Assembly (NCBI GenBank): GCA_963756525.1
Contig: CAVWNR010000004.1
Coordinates: 62,001 to 126,000, forward strand
Direction: 5' to 3'
Length of the DNA stretch: 64,000 nucleotides
From: CAVWNR01 sp963756525
Lineage (GTDB): Bacteria; Actinomycetota; Actinomycetes; Mycobacteriales; Jatrophihabitantaceae
Below are positions 40,444-49,284 of the stretch, in pieces. Positions within the stretch are counted from its first letter, which is position 1, and the number at the start of each line of letters is the position of its first letter. The notes below the pieces were generated by a model. The model ran no database searches. It was not told the origin of the DNA and saw only the letters and a program-made list of their open reading frames with translations. The position numbers and the translations under genes were made by a program.

Positions 40444-43148
40444 AGTGAGCCGTCCCGCAGGCGGCGCTGGCCGGGTGCGGTCGCCTGAGACGGTGAGGTG
40501 GCATCCGAGGATTGGTGATCCGGTTCTAGCTCGAGGCGCCCATCCGGCACGCCATCGGCCGGCGACACGGCGAATGGGCGCCCCGGTTCGGCCAGGTCGT
40601 GTTCGATCAGGTCAACCTCGCGGACCTTGCCGCGGTCGGGCGACAGCCGGAAGGTGCGGATCTGGTTCGGGCCGAACTCCGCGTCGAGAACGCTGCCAAC
40701 GAGCGGTAGCTCAAGTCGGGCGCGGCCGGGGCGGCCGGTGATTTCGACGGCGCGAATCACGACGTCGGTTCCCTCTTCCCACCCTTTCACTGCGGTGATC
40801 AACACCTGCCCTCCGCCGTCGCTGGCGAAGCTCTGCTGGGCCGGCAAGGCTCCTGGATGGAAGCCTTCCAGCATCGCCCGCGGTGGCGAACCGAGCTCGG
40901 CGGCTCGGCGGGATAGCCCGGCCACACGCCAGTCACCCGGATGCGGTATGAGCAGGTACCGAAACGACTGAACACCTTGGTCCTGGAAGCTGTAGAACTC
41001 ATCCGGTTCGAGCTGCCGCGGGTCGTGCCACGAGTAGACGGGGCTGCGCACCGCGGTGATGCCGATGCTCGGCGCATCGCCGCCGCCTGGCCCGGGTGAG
41101 ACATCATGGCCGTGCTTGGCGTTGTTCACCACGGCTAAGCCCGCCGGCAGCCCGTCAATCCTGCCGCTGACGTCGACCCAAGACTGCGCGGCATTCTCCG
41201 CGCCGTCGATCGGCTGCTCTAACGCGCCGAACGGGATCTCATAGGTGGAGGTAGCACCGGAGAGTGCGGTGGGGAAGCACAATTTGAGCAGATGAGCCTG
41301 CTCCCGCCAGTCGATCGTGACCATCACCTCGAGAGCGTCACTGCGGTGTCCGAGCAAGAACTCCTCCACCATTGTCGAGTGATGCCACGCGCGTTCGACC
41401 CGCAGCCGGGCTCGCAGCGGGCCGCTCTCCCTCAGCAGGGTGCGGGTGGTGCGCATCGGTCGGCCGGTCCAGCGGTAGGACACCACTCGGTGGCCCCACG
41501 TGTCGGTGGGGTCCTGGCAGATCTGGGTGTGCTCCCCCTGCGCGCCGTGCATGAGGTCAGCTCCGGTGCGCTTGTCGAGCAGCGAACACAGCCACCCGCT
41601 GCTTCGGTCGAACTGCGCTCGCAGCACGTCGTTTTCGAGGACGGTGTCGCTGGCGTGAAGCGTCCGGGTTTCGGCGTCAGCGCGGCCGGAACGCAGCCGG
41701 TACAGCCGATAGCCCAGCGGCGGTACGCGCGCCTCAAACACGGTCGCGGCACGTCCCTTGTCGTCGGTAGCAGCGATCGACTGCGTCCGCTGCGATGGCG
41801 CCACCTGGCCGTCGGCGTCGACGACATGCACACCGTTGGGCTGTGACCCGTACTGCAACTCGACGTCTGCGGTGACCGGCCACGGGTGCGGGTTGAACAC
41901 CAGCACCGGCTGACTGCCCGCGTGGAGCGGGATGTCAACGTGTCGGGCGATCACGTTGTGCGCGCGGGCGGTGATGCGCTTGGCGATGGCCACCGCTTCG
42001 CCCAGCTGATCGTGGGCGTCGTCGTAGGCGGGCTCGATCGCCGAGCCCGGCAGCACATCGTGGAACTGGTTGAACAGAATCTGCTGCCACGCCCGGGCGA
42101 GATCGGCGCGCGGATAGTCGAGTCCGAAGCGAGTTGAGCCAATCACCGCCCAGCGTTCCGCGGACAGAACCGCCGCCTGCGCCCGGCGCTGCCACAGCTT
42201 GATACCGGAGTGCGCCGAGTAGCAGCCGGCCGCATGCGTCTGCAGCCCGCCACGCCACACGGGAAGCCCATCCGCGCCGCCGCGAGCCATTAGCTCATCG
42301 AAGTATCGGCGCGGTGAGGACATCACCATGCGGCCGAAAGAGCCCATCCGGTCGTATCGGTGAATCGAGTCGATGTTGGCCCGGGTAGGGCCGCCGCCGT
42401 GGTCGCCGACACCATAGAAGATCATCACGTCGCCAACGCTCTGATCGGCGCTGCCGAGCGACTTATCCGTCTGTGCCGCGACGTCGCCCGGTGCGCTGGA
42501 GTACTCGAACGGGATCCGGTAGGCGAGCACGCGGGACCCATCGGGCGACTCCCACCAGAAGGCGGTGGCGGTGAGGCTGCTCTCGTGCGGGCCCGGTCGC
42601 AGGAAGCAGTAGGAATCCATGCCCTGCCCACGCAGGATTTGGGGCAACATCGCGTTGTGTCCGAATGGGTCGACGTTCATGCCGACCGTGGCGGTCACGC
42701 CGAATCTGTCCTTCAGGTACCGCTGCCCGTAGAGGCCTTGCCGGACGAAGGATTCGGCGCAGGGCAGGTTGCAGTCGGGCTCCACCCACCAGCCACCGGT
42801 AAGCTGCCAGCGTCCTTCCGCCACGCGCTCGCGGATCCGCGCGAACAGCGTCGGGTCCGACTCCTCGACCCAGGCGAGAAGCACGATCTGATCGCAGGTG
42901 AAGACGAAGTCGGGATACTCGTCCATCCGGTGAATCGCCGACCAGAACGTGGCGCGCGCCTCCTGGTAGCCCTCCTGCCAGGGCCACAACCACACCGGGT
43001 CGAGGTGCGCGTGTCCAATCATGTGCAGGGTCCGGTCCGGCGTTGCCAGCGGTCGGGGCGCGGCGGCGAGCTCGCTGGGTTGCTCACCGGACGGCGCATT
43101 GGAAGTCGGCGCCTTGGTGTTCAAGTTTGTCGACGGTTTGTGTGGCAT
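40440..43148 (-). CDS. GH38-family alpha-mannosidase
   Basis: A 902-residue protein, cytosolic by sequence. The GH38 zinc site is in GHAHLDPVWLWPW (His48, Asp50), and the catalytic nucleophile is Asp160 in GMNVDPFGHN. FNQFHDVLPGSAI supplies the third part of the active site. The middle and C-terminal beta domains follow as in family members. It removes alpha-linked mannose. The ATG at 43146-43148 was chosen as the last one before conserved sequence, with GGAAGGA upstream. It is coupled to the next gene, and no copy of the locus operator was found upstream. Confidence 0.88.
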   Translation of the reverse strand: MPHKPSTNLNTKAPTSNAPSGEQPSELAAAPRPLATPDRTLHMIGHAHLDPVWLWPWQEGYQEARATFWSAIHRMDEYPDFVFTCDQIVLLAWVEESDPTLFARIRERVAEGRWQLTGGWWVEPDCNLPCAESFVRQGLYGQRYLKDRFGVTATVGMNVDPFGHNAMLPQILRGQGMDSYCFLRPGPHESSLTATAFWWESPDGSRVLAYRIPFEYSSAPGDVAAQTDKSLGSADQSVGDVMIFYGVGDHGGGPTRANIDSIHRYDRMGSFGRMVMSSPRRYFDELMARGGADGLPVWRGGLQTHAAGCYSAHSGIKLWQRRAQAAVLSAERWAVIGSTRFGLDYPRADLARAWQQILFNQFHDVLPGSAIEPAYDDAHDQLGEAVAIAKRITARAHNVIARHVDIPLHAGSQPVLVFNPHPWPVTADVELQYGSQPNGVHVVDADGQVAPSQRTQSIAATDDKGRAATVFEARVPPLGYRLYRLRSGRADAETRTLHASDTVLENDVLRAQFDRSSGWLCSLLDKRTGADLMHGAQGEHTQICQDPTDTWGHRVVSYRWTGRPMRTTRTLLRESGPLRARLRVERAWHHSTMVEEFLLGHRSDALEVMVTIDWREQAHLLKLCFPTALSGATSTYEIPFGALEQPIDGAENAAQSWVDVSGRIDGLPAGLAVVNNAKHGHDVSPGPGGGDAPSIGITAVRSPVYSWHDPRQLEPDEFYSFQDQGVQSFRYLLIPHPGDWRVAGLSRRAAELGSPPRAMLEGFHPGALPAQQSFASDGGGQVLITAVKGWEEGTDVVIRAVEITGRPGRARLELPLVGSVLDAEFGPNQIRTFRLSPDRGKVREVDLIEHDLAEPGRPFAVSPADGVPDGRLELEPDHQSSDATSPSQATAPGQRRLRDGSL

Positions 43149-43570
43149 TAGGCAGGTAGTCCTTCCCCGGTGGCCCATCGGTCCACCACCACCTCGCTGA
43201 TCGTGAGCAAGCTCAGCCTGTGCATCGGCTGGATTCCGCTGCGTTCGGTCGGTGAGATGATCGACGCATGCTCGGTGCATGCCAGCGCCGCTCGGTCGCC
43301 ACAACCACTGATGGGTGCGGTTGGGGCGCGGACGGCCGGCTCGTGGCCAGGGCCGACACCGCGCGCACCGACCACGGCTGATGGCAGCCGGTTGCTCGTC
43401 CCTCGCATCTCCCACGGTTGAACTTGGGGGGCGACGCTATCGGCAAGGGCGTGGCATTGGCGTTGCGGGGCACAAGCGAGGCCTCGAAGGCCGACCAGGC
43501 GAATCTTCCTAGCCGTCCAGCAACACGCTGCGCCGCAGCGATGTCCCCGCTGAGCCGTGTACGGATCGAG
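43149..43570. other. 422-base gap between the GH38 and ROK genes
   Basis: No convincing gene lies here. Open frames on both strands have no recognisable domain, including one of 121 codons on the minus strand that begins inside the ROK stop. The GH38 promoter must be within it, but no copy of the LacI-type operator seen elsewhere in the locus is present. The ROK gene ends at 43571 without a clear terminator hairpin. Confidence 0.5.
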
Positions 43571-44587
43571 TCAGACATGCAGCCCGCTCGTCGGCAGGGG
43601 CGCGCGTTGGGCCGCCTCGAGGCCCACGATCCCCGCGCCGATGACGCCAGCGAGGTCGCCTAGCTCAGCCAGGGCTAGGCGAGCCGACGCGGCCGCGGAT
43701 GGCATGGCCTCGCGCGCTACCACGCTGCGGACGGGGTCGAGCAGCATGTCGCCTGCCCCGGTGACGCCGCCACCGAGCACCACCAGGTTCGGCTCGAAGA
43801 CATTCACCAGGTCGGTGATCGCGGCGCCCAGGAGGTCGACGGTCTCCCCCCACAGCTCGAGAGCGAGTCGGTCGCCGGCTGCTGCGGCCGCGGCGACGTC
43901 GGCCGCGGTCACCTGTGCCAGGGCGGCCAGCACGGAGGTTCGGCCGGCCGCCAGGGCCTCGCGCGCCCGCTGTGCGATGGCTGACCCAGACGCGTAGGCC
44001 TCGATGCACCCGCGTCGCCCACAGCCGCACCGCCGACCGCCGCGACGCACCGTCACATGCCCGAACTCGGTTCCGTTTCCGGCCGCACCTGCGTGCAGTG
44101 AGCCGCCAATTACCGCGCCGCCGCCGATACCAGTGGAGATCGTCACGTAAAGCATCGACGCAACGCCTCTGCCGACGCCGAACCGGTACTCAGCGAGAGC
44201 CGCCGCGGTCGCGTCGTTCTGCAGCGCCGACGGGGCGGCGAATGCCTCCCTGGCCAGCGAAGCGATCGGCACGGCGCGCCAACCGGGCAGGTGTATCGGC
44301 GAGAAAAGCGTCCCGGAGGCGGTGTCGAGCGGACCGCCGCATGCAATGCCGACGGCGTGCACTCTTGCCAGCCCAGCGCGTGTGATCGCCCGACGGCCCA
44401 AGCGGAAGAGTCGATCGACGACGGTCTGCCAGCGCTGTTCTCGGTGTGTCGGCTCCACGAGCAGTCCGTGCGTGGCACCGTCGGGGGTGATGACGGCCGC
44501 GGCCAGCTTCGTGCCGCCGATGTCCAAGGCAAGAACGGCGTCTGCGCCGTCACGCTGACGGCGAGAACGGGCTTCGAAGCCGGTCAT
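43571..44587 (-). CDS. ROK-family protein (sugar kinase)
   Basis: A 338-residue ROK protein without the N-terminal helix-turn-helix of ROK repressors, so it is probably a sugar kinase. The ATP phosphate motif LALDIGGTKLAAAVI is at about residue 20. The sugar-binding region has ALQNDATAAALAEY, and the ROK zinc cluster is RCGCGRRGCIEAY. GGAGGAGG lies six bases upstream of the ATG at 44585-44587. A promoter and perfect palindrome sit upstream (44669-44716). It likely phosphorylates a hexose or hexosamine released by the glycosidases. Confidence 0.86.
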   Translation of the reverse strand: MTGFEARSRRQRDGADAVLALDIGGTKLAAAVITPDGATHGLLVEPTHREQRWQTVVDRLFRLGRRAITRAGLARVHAVGIACGGPLDTASGTLFSPIHLPGWRAVPIASLAREAFAAPSALQNDATAAALAEYRFGVGRGVASMLYVTISTGIGGGAVIGGSLHAGAAGNGTEFGHVTVRRGGRRCGCGRRGCIEAYASGSAIAQRAREALAAGRTSVLAALAQVTAADVAAAAAAGDRLALELWGETVDLLGAAITDLVNVFEPNLVVLGGGVTGAGDMLLDPVRSVVAREAMPSAAASARLALAELGDLAGVIGAGIVGLEAAQRAPLPTSGLHV

Positions 44588-44668
44588 GGACCTCCTCCCC
44601 GTGGCCGCGTCCCGCCAGCAGTGCCAAGATCGACATGGCCGAGCAAAACCAAAGCGACGCCCGACTGT

Positions 44669-44684
44669 GTGGGATCGATCCCAC
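44669..44684. promoter_or_regulatory. Perfect 16-bp LacI-type operator
   Basis: GTGGGATCGATCCCAC is a perfect palindrome with the central CG typical of LacI/GalR operators. It overlaps the expected start of transcription of the ROK gene and lies just downstream of the LacI gene. Related sites occur at 47654-47667, 47742-47755, 62337-62350 and 62469-62482. Confidence 0.7.
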
Positions 44685-44687
44685 GAT

Positions 44688-44716
44688 AGTTTACGGGTGA
44701 TGGCAGTGCCGGTCAA
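44688..44716 (-). promoter_or_regulatory. Promoter of the ROK gene
   Basis: On the minus strand TTGACC (44716-44711) and TAAACT (44693-44688) are separated by 17 bases, an almost ideal housekeeping promoter. Transcription would begin within the palindrome at 44669-44684, so a bound repressor would block it. The 5' leader to the ATG would be about 90 bases. Confidence 0.65.
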
Positions 44717-44734
44717 CGGCAGCGGGGACGCGGT

Positions 44735-45787
44735 TCAAACCGGTGCAGGTGGCGAGATCGACCCCCGCCGAATCAGCACCGGCGCGAACATCACCGTGCG
44801 AACCGGGCCGTCGGGTGACTCGATGCGCTCGAGAAGCCGGTCGAGCGCGGCCTCTCCCATCGCCGCGGCGTCCTGGGCGACCGCGGTGATGCCAGGGCGG
44901 ACCATGCTCATCCACGGCACGTCATCGAACGACGCCAGGCTGACATCACCCGGGATCTCCTGGCCCAGCTCATCCACCGCCCGCCAGACGCCCTGCGCGA
45001 GCACGTTGTTCGCCGCAAATATCGCCGTCGGCGGTGCGGTGAGCCGCAGCAGCTGTCGGGTCCCGCGCTGAGCGCTGTCGACATCCCAGCCTGCGGTGAC
45101 TACCAGCCGTGGGTCCAGCGCCACCCCGGCCGCGGCCAGCGCCGCTTGGTAGCCGGCGAGCCTGTCTCGTCCGGTCGTCCAGTCCGTCTCGTCGATCACC
45201 AAGGCGATCCGCCGGTGGCCAAGGTCGAGCAGCTCGGTGGTGACCTGCCGGGCAGCGCCGTGGTTATCGGCCACAACCGCGTCGCAGGTGCCGGGTGCGA
45301 ACTGCCGGTCGACCTCCACCACGGGGATGTGGTGCCGCGCGAGGTACGTGCTGACCTGGGCGGACACCGGCGTGACGATCACCCCGGCGACGCGCAGAGC
45401 GACGAACGCCTCGGCCGCCTCCGTCTGCATGGCCGGCGAGGCGCCGTTATCGCTGAGCAGCATGGTGTACTGCCGACTGTGCGCCTGTTGATTCACCCCG
45501 GCGGCGAGGCTGGCATAGAAGCCGTTGCGCAGATCCGAGACGAGCAAGCCCACCGAGCGACTCGCCTGCTGCCGGAGATTTCGGGCGATCGCGTCCGGGA
45601 TGTAGCCCAGATCACGGGCGGCTTTGCGCACTCGGTCACGGACCGGCGGGGCGACGTAGCCCCGGCCGGTGAGCGCTCGCGAGGCGGTCGAGCGGGAGAC
45701 TGTTGCGGCCTCGGCAACATCGCGGATCGTCGCTCGCCGCGGCGGACCGGAAGTCCGCACGGCGCGGCCGAGCACCTGTCCGGTCAT
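44735..45787 (-). CDS. LacI-family transcriptional regulator
   Basis: A 350-residue regulator. The helix-turn-helix is TIRDVAEAATVSRSTASRAL at about residues 20-39 and the hinge helix follows (RNLRQQASRSVGLLV). The periplasmic-binding-like effector domain has DNHGAARQVTTELLDLGHRR and ASFDDVPWMSMVRPGIT near its end. The ATG at 45785-45787 overlaps the stop of the metallo-beta-lactamase-fold gene, so it is made from that operon's promoter, which itself carries a copy of the operator. Autoregulated control of the surrounding sugar genes is the likely role. The inducer is unknown. Confidence 0.9.
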   Translation of the reverse strand: MTGQVLGRAVRTSGPPRRATIRDVAEAATVSRSTASRALTGRGYVAPPVRDRVRKAARDLGYIPDAIARNLRQQASRSVGLLVSDLRNGFYASLAAGVNQQAHSRQYTMLLSDNGASPAMQTEAAEAFVALRVAGVIVTPVSAQVSTYLARHHIPVVEVDRQFAPGTCDAVVADNHGAARQVTTELLDLGHRRIALVIDETDWTTGRDRLAGYQAALAAAGVALDPRLVVTAGWDVDSAQRGTRQLLRLTAPPTAIFAANNVLAQGVWRAVDELGQEIPGDVSLASFDDVPWMSMVRPGITAVAQDAAAMGEAALDRLLERIESPDGPVRTVMFAPVLIRRGSISPPAPV

Positions 45788-47646
45788 CCGCCGTCGTCGG
45801 CGGGAGGCAGCACGTCGACCAATGCCTCGGCGTGCTGGCCGAGCCGCAGATCGCCAACGGTGAGGTCGACCGCCACCCGGTTGCGCTCAGACGCGGATCC
45901 GCCCACGACCGCCTCCATCTCGACCGTCACCGGCCCCCGTGCCGGCAGGGACAGCTCCGTGACGCTGGGCTGTGTGCGCCACCCTACCGGCGTGACGAGC
46001 CGGAGCACCGCCGTGCGCGGGTTGCCGAAGGGATTGCGCAGCATCACGCGGAACCGAAGCGGCTCACCCATCCGCACTCGGCAGTAATACGGCTCGATGC
46101 GGGCGATGACCCCGTCCGTACCCAGGTCGTATGCCTCGGCCGGGAGCAGATCCCGATGCAGCTGCGCGACCTGCTCGCCGCCGTGCTCGAGCAGGCTGAG
46201 GTAGTCGTCGTCCACCCAGCGCTCCGGCCAGTGCCCGGAGACCATCAGGTCGGGAGCGATCTTGCGGTAGAGGGCGGCCGACTGACGGAAATCATCGATG
46301 CGGAACCGGTTACGATACTGGTAGTTCAGGAACTCCGGGCGCTCGCCCGGGACACCCTTGCCGTCCTGCTGGTCGCCGGTGACGAGTACCTTCACGCCGT
46401 CCACCTCGAACTCGAACGCCGCCGCGTAGAGGGTATGCCCGGGAAGTTGGTGCACCGCAATTTCATACTCGTGCCAGGCGAAGGTCTCGCCCATCGCAAG
46501 TGCCCGGTCGACCCGGATCGGGTCGTACCAGCAGCAGGGCAGATCTTGCTCGAGCGGGTGCTCCAAGACCCGCACCATGTTCTCCGGCGCCCACACCGCG
46601 GTGCCCTCCACGTCGCGCAGCAGGTTCATCCCCGCGACGTGATCGTCGTGATAATGCGTCGGCAGCGCCGCCTCGACGGCTCGCACGCCGTGATTGCGGC
46701 GCAGCGCCGGCAACGAGGCCAGCCACGGCCGGCGCGAGGCCCGGTCACCGCCGGCCGGCAGGCCGGTCGTGACGTCGTAGCCGTAGTCAAAGAACAGCGC
46801 CGCGCCGGTCGTCGAAATCAGGACGTAGCTGAGGGAGTGGCTGCTGCGGTTGCGCAGCAGGTGCTCGGTGAGCGGCACGTACGGGTCCCGGAGGCGACCG
46901 CGCAGGTCCCACGGGCGCGGCCGCCGCGCGTTCACGTAGGCCTGCATGCGTCCCGCGAGCAGCGTTAACGCCGCGCGCGGGTCGCTCATCACCTCGCCGT
47001 GCGAGGGCAGAAGCGCAGACGGCTCACGGTCGATCAGCTGCAGGCAGCTCAGCACGGTCATCGCGGGGCCCTCGTTGCCGTCGTAGGACCACTGGGTGGC
47101 GGCCAGCGACCACACCCTGCCCGGTGCGTAGATCAGGTCGCCGGTGAAGGCGAGGGTTGATTCGCCGCGCTCGACGAGGTAGGTCACCGAGCCGGTGGTG
47201 TGTCCGGGCGTCGGGAGGACGCCCACTTCGATGCCGCCGTAGCTCGCGCGCCGATACTCCGTCACGACGTCGCAGCCAGGGACCGGATCCAGGAGCGCGA
47301 ACCGGTCCTGCCGCATGTTGTAGTCGTTGTAGAGCTGCCGGGTACGCCAGAACTCGTCCACGTGCGCGATGAGGTCGTGCTCGATCGGCGGGACATGAAT
47401 TGGGATGCCGGCGGCGACCGCGCGGTGCAGGCCCTGGCCCTGATCGCGGTGGTGGTGGGTCATCAGCACGTCGGTCAGCCGGTCGACACCCATCTCGGCC
47501 AGGTGGTCGAGCACCAGACCGGCACCGAAGTCGATCGCGATGGCGCTGCGTTGGCCGGACGGGCCGTCGGCTACGACGACGTAGACGTTGCAGGTGTCAG
47601 CGACACGGAATACACCAGGCGCGACGGTCGAGACAATCGAACCCAC
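45784..47646 (-). CDS. Protein with two tandem metallo-beta-lactamase domains
   Basis: A 620-residue protein. Domain 1 (about 10-230) has LMTHHHRDQ, TPGHTTGSVTYLV, TGDLIY and LPSHGE. Domain 2 (about 290-480) has LPTHYHDDH, LPGHTLYAAAFEF, TGDQQD and VSGHWPERW. The C-terminal 120 residues are beta-rich. The classic HxHxDH is complete in domain 2 but HHHRDQ in domain 1, where the last His is Gln, so domain 1 may have lost its second metal. Start at GTG 47646, six bases after a -10-like TATCAT, suggests a leaderless message. Which bond it hydrolyses is unknown; it is co-transcribed with lacI. Confidence 0.82.
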   Translation of the reverse strand: MGSIVSTVAPGVFRVADTCNVYVVVADGPSGQRSAIAIDFGAGLVLDHLAEMGVDRLTDVLMTHHHRDQGQGLHRAVAAGIPIHVPPIEHDLIAHVDEFWRTRQLYNDYNMRQDRFALLDPVPGCDVVTEYRRASYGGIEVGVLPTPGHTTGSVTYLVERGESTLAFTGDLIYAPGRVWSLAATQWSYDGNEGPAMTVLSCLQLIDREPSALLPSHGEVMSDPRAALTLLAGRMQAYVNARRPRPWDLRGRLRDPYVPLTEHLLRNRSSHSLSYVLISTTGAALFFDYGYDVTTGLPAGGDRASRRPWLASLPALRRNHGVRAVEAALPTHYHDDHVAGMNLLRDVEGTAVWAPENMVRVLEHPLEQDLPCCWYDPIRVDRALAMGETFAWHEYEIAVHQLPGHTLYAAAFEFEVDGVKVLVTGDQQDGKGVPGERPEFLNYQYRNRFRIDDFRQSAALYRKIAPDLMVSGHWPERWVDDDYLSLLEHGGEQVAQLHRDLLPAEAYDLGTDGVIARIEPYYCRVRMGEPLRFRVMLRNPFGNPRTAVLRLVTPVGWRTQPSVTELSLPARGPVTVEMEAVVGGSASERNRVAVDLTVGDLRLGQHAEALVDVLPPADDGG

Positions 47647-47653
47647 GCATCTA

Positions 47654-47687
47654 TGATATCGATTCCACAGTTGCGATGTCGAAAAGG
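47654..47687 (-). promoter_or_regulatory. Promoter and LacI-type operator of the MBL-lacI operon
   Basis: On the minus strand a TCGACA-like -35 box lies about 18 bases before TATCAT (-10), which ends six bases before the GTG start, so the transcript is probably leaderless. The operator core TGGAATCGATATCA (47667-47654 on this strand) sits between and over the -10 box. It matches the perfect palindrome at 44669-44684 in the central ATCGAT. Confidence 0.6.
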
Positions 47688-47741
47688 CTCAGCATGCTCT
47701 GTGCCTTCCGGCGCCGCGACAAGCGGCCGAGTCACTCGTTC

Positions 47742-47755
47742 TAGAATCGTTCCCA
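47742..47755 (+). promoter_or_regulatory. -10 box and LacI-type operator at the GH84-like gene
   Basis: TAGAATCGTTCCCA runs up to the A of the ATG at 47755. TAGAAT is a good -10 box placed seven bases before the ATG, which predicts a leaderless transcript, and no ribosome-binding site is present. The same 14 bases match the locus operator (ATCG core), so a bound regulator would cover the transcription start. Confidence 0.55.
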
Positions 47756-49284
47756 TGGCGTTGCCTGCCGGATTGCTGTCCGTACGCGGAACCGTCGAAG
47801 GCTTCTACGGGCCGCCGTGGACGCATGAGCAGCGGCTGGCCCATCTAGAGTTCTCAGCCCGTGTCGGTTTGAATGCCTACGTCTACGCGCCCAAGCACGA
47901 CCCGCTGCATCGTCAGCTGTGGCGGGAGCCGTACGGCGCCGGGCAGCTTCGGCAGTTCGCAGAGCTTGTGTCCGGCGTGGTGACCGGCGCCGACGCCCGG
48001 CGCGCGTCCGCAAGCTACCGCCGCCGGATCGTGCTCTGGGACAACTTCCCGGTCAATGATCACGACCCGTCCCGGTTGTTTCTCGGCCCGCTGTCCGCCC
48101 GCGCTGCGGATCTGGCCGCGGATCCCGTCGCAGGCGTGCTGGCGAACCCGATGATCGAGGCGCTGCCATCGCGGATCCCGCTCGCGACGGTGGCCGACTG
48201 GGCGACCAATCCAGCGGGCTACAGCGCGGCCGCGTCAGCCGCCGCGGCGCTTCAGCGGGTGGCTCAGAGCGGCGCCGGCGACCTCGCTCCGTTCGTCCGA
48301 GCGTGCAGCAGCTGGCCGCCGAGCGCCGCCCGCGACGCGGAGTTGACCGCCGCCACGGCAGCGGCACTCCACGACGATGCGGCGGCGCTGCATACCGTCG
48401 CGAGTCGCCTGTCCGAGCTCGCGACCGCGTGTCGGCGGGCCCGCACACCGCCAGAGCTGATCACCCAGCTGCGACCATGGCTGGACTCCGCGATCCGCAC
48501 GGCCGAGGCCGGCCTTTCGGCCGTCGAGCTGCTGCGCGCGGCGGACCGCCGGGGAGCCGAGCATCGCATGGCCCGCTACCACACCACTGAGCGCCTACTC
48601 ACCGTCGCCGAGTCCCGCTACCACGACGTGCTAAGGCCGGTCGTGCATCCCTTCGTCCGCGCCGTTCTGCGGCGGACCGCGCCCAGTCCGCCGGTGCCGA
48701 CCCAACGGCCGGTCGCGCTACTGGCCAGCGGTGCAGACGGCAGCGCCGGCGACGCGGCGACCGCCAGGTTTCTCGAGGCGGCCGGCTTCGCCGTACACGG
48801 TCGATCCAGTTCCGAGGCGAACGGCGCCCGCGCCGCGGACGTCGTGGTGATCACGCCGAGCACGCCGCGCGACCAACTGTCCCGGCTGGCCGGCCTGGCC
48901 GTGCCGATCGTCGCGTGGAGCGGCTTTCGCCAGTTGCGCCTCGCCAACCGGGCCGCGACCGGTGTCCTCTGGAACGGCCTCACGATCAGGAACCCCGCCG
49001 ATCCGCTGGCTGCCGGACATCATGGCACGGTCGCCGCCCACCGCGGGCCGGGATGGATCACCACCGCTGCGGTCGCAGGCCGTGCCCGCGTCGTCGCAGA
49101 GGCGCCGGACGGGGAGCGCGCTGCGCTCTTTCGCTACGCACCCGGCGACCCGCTCATCGACGGCACGCCCGCACCCGCGGCTCGAATCGGCCTGTTCCTC
49201 GGCAACGACGGCCCGGCGCACTGGCTGCTCAGCCCGGTCGGGCGGGAGTTGGTCGCCGCCGCGTTCTCCGTCGCGTTGAGCTGA
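47755..49284 (+). CDS. GH84-like (O-GlcNAcase/hyaluronidase type) protein lacking the catalytic core
   Basis: A 509-residue protein. The first 65 residues are typical GH84 (RGTVEGFYGPPWTHEQRLAH, VGLNAYVYAPKHDPLHR). Directly after RQFAELV, near base 47970, it jumps to VVTGADARRAS and RRRIVLWDNFPVNDHDPSRL, which in full-length enzymes comes more than 100 residues later. The missing part carries the catalytic Asp-Asp pair. The frame is kept, so a protein can be made but should not hydrolyse. The rest has the family's NPMIEALPSRIPLATVADWA segment and a ThuA-like C-terminal part. It may bind sugar, be a remnant, or reflect an assembly deletion. Confidence 0.75.
   Translation: MALPAGLLSVRGTVEGFYGPPWTHEQRLAHLEFSARVGLNAYVYAPKHDPLHRQLWREPYGAGQLRQFAELVSGVVTGADARRASASYRRRIVLWDNFPVNDHDPSRLFLGPLSARAADLAADPVAGVLANPMIEALPSRIPLATVADWATNPAGYSAAASAAAALQRVAQSGAGDLAPFVRACSSWPPSAARDAELTAATAAALHDDAAALHTVASRLSELATACRRARTPPELITQLRPWLDSAIRTAEAGLSAVELLRAADRRGAEHRMARYHTTERLLTVAESRYHDVLRPVVHPFVRAVLRRTAPSPPVPTQRPVALLASGADGSAGDAATARFLEAAGFAVHGRSSSEANGARAADVVVITPSTPRDQLSRLAGLAVPIVAWSGFRQLRLANRAATGVLWNGLTIRNPADPLAAGHHGTVAAHRGPGWITTAAVAGRARVVAEAPDGERAALFRYAPGDPLIDGTPAPAARIGLFLGNDGPAHWLLSPVGRELVAAAFSVALS

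Noticed and set aside
43213..43578. 121-codon minus-strand frame starting inside the ROK stop
   Set aside because: No domain and no ribosome-binding site; composition becomes random after about 50 codons.
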